Assembly (NCBI GenBank): GCA_003268905.1
Contig: QLTU01000006.1
Location: 153,704 to 217,703 of the forward strand
DNA: 64,000 nt
DNA from: Acidovorax defluvii
GTDB lineage: Bacteria > Pseudomonadota > Gammaproteobacteria > Burkholderiales > Burkholderiaceae_C
Direction of reading: 5' to 3'
A program made the translations under genes and the position numbers. Numbering within the stretch: the first letter of the stretch is position 1; each line of letters starts with the position of its first letter. A model generated the notes under the pieces. That model did not search any database. It was not told the origin of the DNA and saw only the letters and a list, made by a program, of their open reading frames with translations. Positions 26,490-33,780 of this stretch are shown here, in pieces.

Positions 26490-27335
26490 TCATGCAGGTG
26501 TATAGGCCAGCCGGACGTAAATGGGGGCGAAGGCCTCGGCCTGGGTGATCTCGATCAGCGTTTCCTTGGCCAGCTCGAGCAGCGCGATGAAGGTCACCAC
26601 CAGCACGGTGCTGCCGTTGGCGGGATCGAACAGTTCTTCAAACTCGACAAAGCGGCGCCCCTGCAGCGTTTTGAGCACCATGCTCATGTATTCGCGCACG
26701 CTCAGTTCCTCGCGGGTGATCTTGTGGTGCTGCACCAGCCGGGCGCGCTTCAGGATGTCGCGCCAGGCGTCTTGCAGATCGACCACATGCACATCCGGAA
26801 ACCGCGGCTGCAGGCTTTGCTCGATGTACACCTGCGCCTTCACAAAGTCGCGCCCATATTGCGGCAGTTGCCCGAGGCGCATGGCGGCCATCTTCATCTG
26901 CTCGTATTCGAGCAGGCGGCGCACCAGCTCGGCGCGCGGGTCTTCGGCCTCGTCGGCTCCCTCCTGCTTTTTGGGGGGCAGCAACATGCGCGACTTGATC
27001 TCGATGAGCATCGCCGCCATCAGCAGGTATTCGGCGGCCAGCTCCAGGTTGCGGCTGCGGATCTCTTCCACGTACACCAGATACTGGCGCGTGAGGCCGG
27101 CCATGGGGATGTCGAGGATGTTGAAGTTCTGCTTGCGGATCAGGTACAGCAGCAGATCGAGTGGGCCTTCAAAGGCCTCAAGGAAGACTTCGAGCGCGTC
27201 GGGCGGGATGTAAAGGTCTTGCGGCAGCGCAAACAGCGGCTCGCCATACAGGCGGGCCAGCGCCACCTGGTCCACCACGTCGGGCATGGTGCCCGGGGTA
27301 GCCGCAGTGGCCTCGGCAGGGCTTGCGCTGCGCAT
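26490..27335 (-). CDS. scpA: segregation and condensation protein A
   Basis: 281 residues. Kleisin-like subunit that bridges SMC heads with ScpB in chromosome condensation. N-terminal SMC-binding block FEGPLDLLLYLIRKQNFNIL (residues 54-73), DIPMAGLTRQYLVYVEEI, the AAEYLLMAAMLIEIKSRMLL helix and the winged-helix C-terminus with FIALLELAKETLIEITQAEAF. The start is uncertain: ATG 27335 lies at the end of repeat R7 and has no ribosome site, while ATG 27284 also lacks a clear one. scpB is not adjacent. Confidence 0.93.
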   Translation of the reverse strand: MRSASPAEATAATPGTMPDVVDQVALARLYGEPLFALPQDLYIPPDALEVFLEAFEGPLDLLLYLIRKQNFNILDIPMAGLTRQYLVYVEEIRSRNLELAAEYLLMAAMLIEIKSRMLLPPKKQEGADEAEDPRAELVRRLLEYEQMKMAAMRLGQLPQYGRDFVKAQVYIEQSLQPRFPDVHVVDLQDAWRDILKRARLVQHHKITREELSVREYMSMVLKTLQGRRFVEFEELFDPANGSTVLVVTFIALLELAKETLIEITQAEAFAPIYVRLAYTPA

Positions 27336-27338
27336 TTG

Positions 27339-27394
27339 TGCTATTGAATAAATAGCTGCTAGCGCTTTATGGTAAAGCGCTAGAGGCCATTTTG
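27339..27394 (+). repeat. R-family hairpin repeat, copy R7
   Basis: Forward copy: AATAGCTGCTAGCGCTTTAT, then GGTAAAGCGCTAGAGGCCAT, then TTTGA. The stem carries a compensated pair (TAGCGCTTTA/TAAAGCGCTA), consistent with selection for base pairing. It separates DUF3460 from scpA. Confidence 0.85.
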
Positions 27395-27398
27395 ATGC

Positions 27399-27605
27399 TC
27401 AATCAGCGTTGGTCTGATAGGGGTAGGGCTTTTGCGCGACCTGGGCATCGCGGTAGTCGCCCCAGATCTTGCGGTCTACCTGCTTGTCCCATAGCAAGGC
27501 GCGGCCTGCGCGCTGCTGTTCATCCAGCTCGGGCCTTTGCGCCTTGAGCTGGTCGATGAACTGGGTGGCATCGGATTTGTAGTCGGGGCGGCGAAAAATG
27601 GACAT
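27399..27605 (-). CDS. DUF3460 family protein
   Basis: 68 residues. Opens MSIFRRPDYKSDATQFIDQL and contains ALLWDKQVDRKIWGDYRDA, the DUF3460 pattern of small betaproteobacterial proteins often found upstream of scpA, as here. Soluble, charged, no known function. Divergent from the BamE-like gene, with only 42 bases between starts. Confidence 0.9.
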   Translation of the reverse strand: MSIFRRPDYKSDATQFIDQLKAQRPELDEQQRAGRALLWDKQVDRKIWGDYRDAQVAQKPYPYQTNAD

Positions 27606-27647
27606 GGACTGATAACCTCTCTGGCTTGATTTTACCGGGAGCCTCCC

Positions 27648-28160
27648 ATGTCCTTTCTTTTTCGTGCCCTGGCGCTTGCCGCGGCGGCTTTCAGCCTGGT
27701 CGCCCTGGCCGGATGCGACGCGCAGCGCATCAGCGAACTGCAGCCTGGCATTTCCACCGAGGCCGACGTGCGTGACCGCTTTGGCGCCCCCGAAACCATC
27801 TGGGACGAGGCCGATGGCGCGCGCACCCTGGAATACAACCGCCAGCCCGCGGGGCAGATCAATTACATGATCACCGTGGGTGCCGATGGCCGGCTGGTGG
27901 CCGTGCGCCAGGTGCTCACGCCCGAGAACTTTGCCCGCATCACACCCGGCACCGACATGGCGCAGGTGCGCCGCAATCTGGGCAAGCCTGCCAAGGTCAC
28001 GCCCTACCGCCTCAGCGGCGAAACGCACCACGACTGGCGCTTTGCCGAGGCGCCCAACATCCCCAAGGTGTTTACCGTGGTGACCAAAGACGGCGCCACG
28101 GTGCTGCGTACGCAGATCGGCCCCGACATGGACGCGCCAGAAAACAAGGGCGGGCGCTGA
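27648..28160 (+). CDS. BamE/SmpA-like outer-membrane lipoprotein
   Basis: 170 residues. Signal peptide with lipobox LAGC (Cys about residue 23). Two copies of the SmpA/OmlA-type fold appear: ISELQPGISTEADVRDRFGAPE, and later ARITPGTDMAQVRRNLGKPAK, each with the family G-x-P turn. BamE proteins assist the outer-membrane beta-barrel assembly machine. Because the repeat is doubled and the gene stands alone, it may be a paralogue rather than the main BamE. GGGAG precedes the ATG. Confidence 0.85.
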   Translation: MSFLFRALALAAAAFSLVALAGCDAQRISELQPGISTEADVRDRFGAPETIWDEADGARTLEYNRQPAGQINYMITVGADGRLVAVRQVLTPENFARITPGTDMAQVRRNLGKPAKVTPYRLSGETHHDWRFAEAPNIPKVFTVVTKDGATVLRTQIGPDMDAPENKGGR

Positions 28161-28193
28161 TTTCAGAAATCCGGTGCGCTGCCTTGTGGGCAT

Positions 28194-29888
28194 TCACGGC
28201 GCAATCTTGCGCTTGAGCGCCCGCGCCACCCCCGGAGGCAAGTTGGGCAGCGAGCGCAGCAGCCACGGCAGCAGCTTGCGCTTGAGGCCGCTGAGCGACT
28301 GCGGCACTACCGCCTCGATGAGGTGCGGCCCGGGCGTGGCCAGGGCGTGCTCCAGCGCCAGCACAAACTCCTCGGCCGTGGTGGTGCGCACGCCGTGCAC
28401 GCCCATGCCATCGGCCAGCTGGGCGAAGTGGATCACCGGGCCGTTCAGGTCCAGCTGCGAGCGCGCCTTGGCGCCCACCTTTTCGGCGCCTACGCGCTCC
28501 AGTTCCACGTTGAGCACGGAATACGAGGCGTTGTTGAAGATGATGGAAACGACGTTGAGCTTCTCGCGCGCCATGGTCCACAGCGCCTGGATGGTGTACA
28601 TCGACGTGCCGTCGCCGATGAGCGCCAGCACCGGGCGCTCCGGGCAGGCGATGGCCGCGCCGACGGCGTTGGGCAGGCCCTGGCCGATGGCGCCGCCGGT
28701 GAGCGTGATGAGGTCGTGGCGCGGTGCGCCGGCGGTGAAGGGCGCGAGCATCAGCCCCGAGGTGATGGCCTCGTCGATGACGATGGCATTCTCGGGCAGC
28801 AGGTGGCCCACGGCCTTGCACACCTTCTCGGCGGTGAGCTTGCCGCGCGGGCGGCCCGGGCGGGAGGGGGCCTGTAGCGCGGGTTGCGCCTGGGCGGCGC
28901 CCAGGGCCTGGGCCAGCTTGTCCAGGCTCGCGGCCGCATCCTGCGTGGGCGTGGAAAGCGTATGCACCGTGCAGGCATCGGGCACCAGATAGCTCTTCTT
29001 GCCCGGGTAGGCGAAGAAGGACACCGGCGCCTTGGCGTCCACCAGCACCAGGTGCTCGATGCCAGCCAACTGCACGCCGGCCAGCTCGGCCAGGTAGGCG
29101 ATGCGCTCCACGGTGGGCAGGCCTGCGCCGCGCTCCAGCCGGGTGGGGAAGACTTCGGCGAACACCTTCACGCCGCTGTGCGCGGCGATGCGCGCGGCGG
29201 CCCGCAGTCCGGGCTCGCGCAGTGCCTGCCCGCCCAGCAGCAAGGCGGCCTTGCCGCCCGCCCGTCCTGCCTGTGTCATTGCCTGGGCAATGGTTTGGGC
29301 AATGGCCTGTGCGGTGGCGTCGTCCGCCGCTTCGGGGCTTGGCGGCGGCGGGGGAGGGCAGGGCACGCCGCCTTCGCCCCACGATACGTCGGCGGGCAAT
29401 ATCAGCGTGGCCACCTGGCCCGGCAGGCCGCGTGCGGCGGTGATAGCGTCTGCTGCGTCCTGGCACAGCGCAGCAGTGCTCTGCGAGGTACGCACGAAGC
29501 CGGGCGACACATTGCGCGCCACGGTTTCGATGTCGCTTTGCAGTTGCGCGTCGTACTGCGTGTGGTGTGTGGCGTGGTCGCCCACGATGTTGACCACGGG
29601 CACTTTGCCCTTGCGCGCGTTGTGCAGGTTGGCCAGGCCGTTGCCCAGGCCGCAGCCCAGGTGCAGCAGCGTGGCAGCGGGCTTGTCTGCCATGCGGGCA
29701 TAACCATCCGCTGCGCCCGTGGCCACACCCTCGAACAGGGCCAGCACGGCACGCATCTTCGGCTCGCTGTCGAGCGCGGCCACAAAGTGCATTTCGCTCG
29801 TGCCGGGGTTGGTGAAGCAGACCTCGATGCCGGCATCGACCAGGGTTTTCATCAGCGCCTGGGCGCCGTTCAGGGGGGCAGTGGACAT
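28194..29888 (-). CDS. thiamine-diphosphate-dependent enzyme, acetolactate synthase-like
   Basis: 564 residues from ATG 29888 with GAGGAA upstream. Three-domain TPP enzyme: N-terminal PYR domain with VCFTNPGTSEMHF and the catalytic Glu in LFEGVATGAADGYARM (about residue 52); a middle domain with a Pro/Ala-rich insert near 180-195; C-terminal PP domain with ALIGDGTSMYTIQALWTMA and FNNASYSVL binding ThDP-Mg. It resembles large subunits of acetolactate synthase and benzoylformate decarboxylase, but no regulatory small subunit is present. I infer a 2-oxo acid substrate. Last gene of an operon with a BASS symporter and a FAD dehydrogenase. Confidence 0.85.
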   Translation of the reverse strand: MSTAPLNGAQALMKTLVDAGIEVCFTNPGTSEMHFVAALDSEPKMRAVLALFEGVATGAADGYARMADKPAATLLHLGCGLGNGLANLHNARKGKVPVVNIVGDHATHHTQYDAQLQSDIETVARNVSPGFVRTSQSTAALCQDAADAITAARGLPGQVATLILPADVSWGEGGVPCPPPPPPSPEAADDATAQAIAQTIAQAMTQAGRAGGKAALLLGGQALREPGLRAAARIAAHSGVKVFAEVFPTRLERGAGLPTVERIAYLAELAGVQLAGIEHLVLVDAKAPVSFFAYPGKKSYLVPDACTVHTLSTPTQDAAASLDKLAQALGAAQAQPALQAPSRPGRPRGKLTAEKVCKAVGHLLPENAIVIDEAITSGLMLAPFTAGAPRHDLITLTGGAIGQGLPNAVGAAIACPERPVLALIGDGTSMYTIQALWTMAREKLNVVSIIFNNASYSVLNVELERVGAEKVGAKARSQLDLNGPVIHFAQLADGMGVHGVRTTTAEEFVLALEHALATPGPHLIEAVVPQSLSGLKRKLLPWLLRSLPNLPPGVARALKRKIAP

Positions 29889-29910
29889 GGGGTGTTCCTC
29901 TTTGAAAGGG

Positions 29911-30809
29911 TCAAGCGGCGGTTGTGGCAACCGTGGCGGTGGTTGGGGCGGCGGGCAGCAGGCGGCGCATGGCCAAGGCAAACAGCAGGCCCCCGGCGTA
30001 CATGAGCACGCCATAAAGCGCGCCGGGAATGGCCATGGCGTCGTCTTGGAGCACGGTGCTGGCAATCACCAGCGCCAAGGCGGCGTTCTGCACGGCGGTT
30101 TCAATGCCGAGGGTGACCGACTGGCTGCGCGACAGGCGTGCGGCCCACGCCACGCCAAAGCCCACGCACAGCATGCTGAGGTTGAGCAGCAACGCAAACG
30201 GCGCCAGCGTGGTGAAGTTGTCGCGCAGCAGCGCCCAGTTTTTGGCCACGGCCAGCACCACGATGAGCACGAACAGCACCGTGGCCACGCGCGTGGCGCG
30301 CGGTTCGAAGCGCTGCGCCCAGGCGCTCCAGCGCTGGCGCGCGAACATGCCCAGGCTCACCGGCACGCCCAGCACCAGCGCCACCTGGCCCATCATCAAC
30401 CCCACGGGCACGTCAACCGCCCGGGCTGCGCCCAGGTAGTGGCCCAGTGCCCAGGTCACCACCAGCGGCAGGGTGAAGATGGTGGCCACACTGGCCACGG
30501 CGGTGAAGCTCAGCGCCAGGGCCACGTCGCCGCGTGCCAGGTAGGTGAGCAGGTTCGAGGTGCTGCCTGTGGGGCAGGCCGCCAGGATCATGAAGCCCAC
30601 GGCAAACACGCCGGTCATGCCCCAGGCACTGAGGAGCAGAAAGCACGCCAGCGGCAGCAGCACGAAGTGGCACACCACCCCACCAGCAGCGCGCGCGGCT
30701 GGGTGAAGATGCGCCGGAAGTCGCCCACCGTCAGCCCCAGGCCGAGCGAAAACATGATGAAGGCCAGGATGAGCGGCAGCAGCACGCCCGAAACAATGTC
30801 GCCTTGCAT
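29911..30809 (-). pseudogene. bile acid:sodium symporter (BASS) family transporter, frameshifted
   Basis: Starts at ATG 30809 with GAGGAG. The first 43 codons (MQGDIVSGVLLPLILAFIMF to RALLVG) and the rest (VVCHFVLLPLACFLLLSA to the end) lie in different frames. They join cleanly if one G is added to the GGGG run at 30678-30681, which would restore LLVGVVCHFVLLPL. The joined product would be about 299 residues with roughly nine hydrophobic helices and the family ACPTGSTSNLL motif. It may be a genuine inactivating deletion or a consensus error. It sits between the FAD dehydrogenase and the TPP enzyme genes, suggesting uptake of their substrate. Confidence 0.85.
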
Positions 30810-30875
30810 GGTGGCTCCTCAGAAGGTGTGAATGAATCCGGAATGGGCGGGCATGGTGGGTTTGTTCATACCTTC

Positions 30876-32486
30876 TCAGCGTCCGGTGGTGATGTGCCGC
30901 GCCGCAGCGCGCGCCGTGAGAATGCAGCCAGGTAAAAAGGTGCCTTCCAGCGAGCGTTTGCCGCTGGCGCCGCCGCCGCCAAAGCCCGCCGCCTCGCCCA
31001 CGCAGTACAGGCCGGGGATGGGCTGGTCGGCGCCGTCGAGCACGCGGCTTGCCAGGTCGGTGCGCAGGCCGCCCAGGCTCTTGCGCGTGACGAGCTGCAT
31101 CTGGATGGCGATGTACGGCCCGCTGCCTGCCTTTTGCAGCGGCGAGGGCGCGCAGGTGCGCAGCTTGTCGGGCCCCCACTGGCGCGCGTGCAGGATGCGG
31201 CGGATCTGGTCGTCGTTGTGCAGCTTGGCGCCGTTCGCAAAATTGGCGTCAAAGGTGTCGGCCGTGGCCTGCAGCACGGCGGGCTGCACGTCGTTGGTGC
31301 CAGCCAGCGCGTTCATCTTCGCGGCCAGCCCCGCCAGCGTGTCGTCCACCAAAAAGTGTTTGCTCTCGGCGGCCATCTGCTTCACCAGCCGGTGGTTGCC
31401 CAGCAACGTCTCTTTGAGGAAAGCGGGGAACTGCATGTCGCGGATGCGCTGGTTGTGCTCGGCGCCGGAAATGGCGAACTCCTTGGCCGCGATGCGCCAG
31501 TTCAGCAGGTGCCAGGTCCAGGGCTTCTCTTGCGCGGCCACTTGCTGGCACAGCCAGTGGGTGTCGAAACCCGTCACCAGTGGTTCGGGACCGATGCGCT
31601 CGCCCCGGTGGTTGAGCCACAGCGCCGATTTGCACGGAATGGTGGACAGGCCATGCCCCTCGAAATGCGGAAAAGGGTGCGGAAAACCGGCTGCGTAGTT
31701 CCACATCTCGCCTGCGTGGGTGATCTGCGCGCCCCAGCGATCGGCGGCGTGGTGGTGCATTGCGCCGTCGGCAAAAGGGTGTGCGCCATTGAGCAGGGTG
31801 GCGGGCAGGGGGCGGTTGGTGGGCCAGTTGGCGCGGGTTTGCGCGTGGCCGCCGTTGATGCCGCCCATGGCCAGCACCACCACGGGGGCCGTCAGCCGCA
31901 CCTCGGCACCGGTGTCTTCGTTCACCGCCAGCACGCCGGACGTGCGGCCTTGCTGCAAATCCAGCGCACTGGCGCGGTGGCGGTGCAGCACGGTCAGCCG
32001 CCCGCCCGTGTCGGCCTGGCGCATCGCGGCGATCATGCGGCGCGTGAGCTCGCGTGCCGTGCCCCAGATGATGTGGTAGCGCGGCACGCTGTTGCCCTCG
32101 CCATGCCGCCCGCGCTCGATCCAGTTGACCGCAGGCATGAATTTGACGCCCTCGCCCAGCAGCCAGTCGTACACCTCGGCGCGTGAATGCTCGACGTAGT
32201 AGCGCGCCCACTGCTGCGGATAGGTGTCGGCCGGGTCCATCTCGCCAAATCGCACCCAGTCGCGCAGCGCGGCCTCGGGCGAGTCGGGGATCTTCATGCG
32301 TGCCTGCAGCGCCGTGCCCACCAGCGCCATGCCGCCAAACGCCCACAGGGCGAGGCCTCCCAGGCGCTCGGGGGCATCGCGGTCCACCAGCGCCACGGAC
32401 TGGCCCGCGCGCAGGGCTTCGAGCGCAGTGACGATGCCGGCCAGCCCGCCGCCAACGATCACCACGTCATGGTGCTGTGCTGCCAT
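30876..32486 (-). CDS. FAD-binding dehydrogenase (fumarate reductase/ketosteroid dehydrogenase superfamily)
   Basis: 536 residues. N-terminal FAD loop VVIVGGGLAGIVTALEALRA (residues 8-27), a long substrate domain, and C-terminal YCVGEAAGFGGGGASGKRSL with GCILTARAAARH typical of this flavoprotein group. No covalent-flavin or iron-sulfur site was seen. The substrate is unknown; members act on succinate, 3-keto steroids, or related compounds. First gene of the minus-strand operon with the BASS symporter (66-base gap) and TPP enzyme, and divergent from an AraC regulator 155 bases away. Confidence 0.88.
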   Translation of the reverse strand: MAAQHHDVVIVGGGLAGIVTALEALRAGQSVALVDRDAPERLGGLALWAFGGMALVGTALQARMKIPDSPEAALRDWVRFGEMDPADTYPQQWARYYVEHSRAEVYDWLLGEGVKFMPAVNWIERGRHGEGNSVPRYHIIWGTARELTRRMIAAMRQADTGGRLTVLHRHRASALDLQQGRTSGVLAVNEDTGAEVRLTAPVVVLAMGGINGGHAQTRANWPTNRPLPATLLNGAHPFADGAMHHHAADRWGAQITHAGEMWNYAAGFPHPFPHFEGHGLSTIPCKSALWLNHRGERIGPEPLVTGFDTHWLCQQVAAQEKPWTWHLLNWRIAAKEFAISGAEHNQRIRDMQFPAFLKETLLGNHRLVKQMAAESKHFLVDDTLAGLAAKMNALAGTNDVQPAVLQATADTFDANFANGAKLHNDDQIRRILHARQWGPDKLRTCAPSPLQKAGSGPYIAIQMQLVTRKSLGGLRTDLASRVLDGADQPIPGLYCVGEAAGFGGGGASGKRSLEGTFLPGCILTARAAARHITTGR

Positions 32487-32641
32487 GGTTTGTCTCCTGT
32501 TTGTGGAACCTGTGCGGTTCTCTGTAAGGTTCTTTGTGCGCCAGACGATAGCGTTTTATGATCGCTCCAGCCTTGACCTTGGAGACCATGCATGTTGACT
32601 TTGGAGACCGATCGTGACCTTTCCTCAGGGCGACGACGGGC

Positions 32642-33727
32642 ATGACGGTGTTGAAGCCATGTGTTCCCCATGAACAGGGCGTGAGCCATTTACTGGCGCC
32701 CAGCGTTGCGATGAGCTGGGTCAATACCGTCGTGGCGGCTGCCGAGCGCCAGGGCCTGGCGCGCGGGCGGCTGCTGGCACGCGCGGGCCTGGCAAGCGGT
32801 TGCCTGGACGCACCGCGCTGGCCCATCGACGACATCACACGCCTGTGGCGTGCGGCCGCCGAGCTGACGGGCGACCCGGCTTTCGGCCTGAACGCCGGGC
32901 GCACGGTGGGGCCAGGCAGCTTCAATGTGGTCGGTTTCATCTTGCTGTCGTCGTCCACGCTGCGCAATGCCATCGGCCTGCTGCAGCAGTACCAGCGGCT
33001 CATCAGCGATGGCGGGCGCTTCCAGATCCTGGCCGGCGAGCACCAGAGCTGGGTGGTGTACCACCCGCAGCAGGGCGAGCTGGCTTTCAGTGCGCACCAG
33101 GTTGAGGCCGTGCTGGCGGCCACGGTGAGCTTCAGCCACTGGGTTTCGGGTCACGCCGTGCAGCCGCTGCGAGTGCAGTTCACCCACCGGCAACTGGGGC
33201 CGCTGCCCGGCTACGCCGCGGTGTTCGAGACCGAGGTGGAGTTCGAGCAGGCTTTCAACGGCCTGCTGCTGGCCAATGCCGTGCTGGATGCGCCCTTGCC
33301 GCAGGCCGATGCGGCGCTCTCCGGCCTGCACCGCGCCCACGCCTCGGCCCAGCTGGCGGCGTTGTCGGTGCCCCAGGGCCTGAGCTCGCGCGTGGAGCAA
33401 TGGCTGGCGGGTGCCATCGACAGGGGCGTGACCGAGCGTGCGCAGGCTGCGCGCCAGTTCGGCCTGACCGAGCGGGCGTTTGCCCGGCGGCTCACGGCCG
33501 AGGGCGTGCACTATTCGGATTTGCTGGACAGTGCGCGCCGGGCGCTGGCGTGCCGGGCCGTGGCAGACGGTGCGCAACCGTTCGTCGTCATCGCGCGCAG
33601 GCTGGGGTTTTCGGAGGCCAGCGCATTCAACCGGGCGTTTCGGCGCTGGACAGGGTGTGCGCCCGGGGACTGGCAGGCGCGAGCCATGCAAGGCAGTGGG
33701 GACGCTGCGCCCTGTGCCAACGATTGA
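32642..33727 (+). CDS. AraC-family transcriptional regulator
   Basis: 361 residues. N-terminal effector domain of the Arabinose_bd / OruR type (about 20-205, with ELTGDPAFGLNAGR and GSFNVVGFILLSSSTLRNAI), then a C-terminal double helix-turn-helix (about 255-345: ARQFGLTERAFARRLTAEGV and IARRLGFSEASAFNRAFRRW). Divergent from the FAD dehydrogenase operon and separated by 155 bases, so it is the probable regulator of that operon. The inducer is unknown. ATG 32711 (MSWVN) is an alternative start. Confidence 0.92.
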   Translation: MTVLKPCVPHEQGVSHLLAPSVAMSWVNTVVAAAERQGLARGRLLARAGLASGCLDAPRWPIDDITRLWRAAAELTGDPAFGLNAGRTVGPGSFNVVGFILLSSSTLRNAIGLLQQYQRLISDGGRFQILAGEHQSWVVYHPQQGELAFSAHQVEAVLAATVSFSHWVSGHAVQPLRVQFTHRQLGPLPGYAAVFETEVEFEQAFNGLLLANAVLDAPLPQADAALSGLHRAHASAQLAALSVPQGLSSRVEQWLAGAIDRGVTERAQAARQFGLTERAFARRLTAEGVHYSDLLDSARRALACRAVADGAQPFVVIARRLGFSEASAFNRAFRRWTGCAPGDWQARAMQGSGDAAPCAND

Positions 33728-33737
33728 TAGTAAAAAA

Positions 33738-33780
33738 CGGCTGAAACGCTTGCTGCATAAGCGCAAGCAGCTCTCTTTTT
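33738..33780 (-). repeat. R-family hairpin repeat, copy R8 (diverged)
   Basis: Reverse copy between the convergent AraC and SulP genes: GGCTGAAACGCTTGCTGCAT, then AAGCGCAAGCAGCTCTC, then TTTTT. GCTTGC/GCAAGC still pairs, and the T-run could help end the AraC transcript. Confidence 0.65.
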
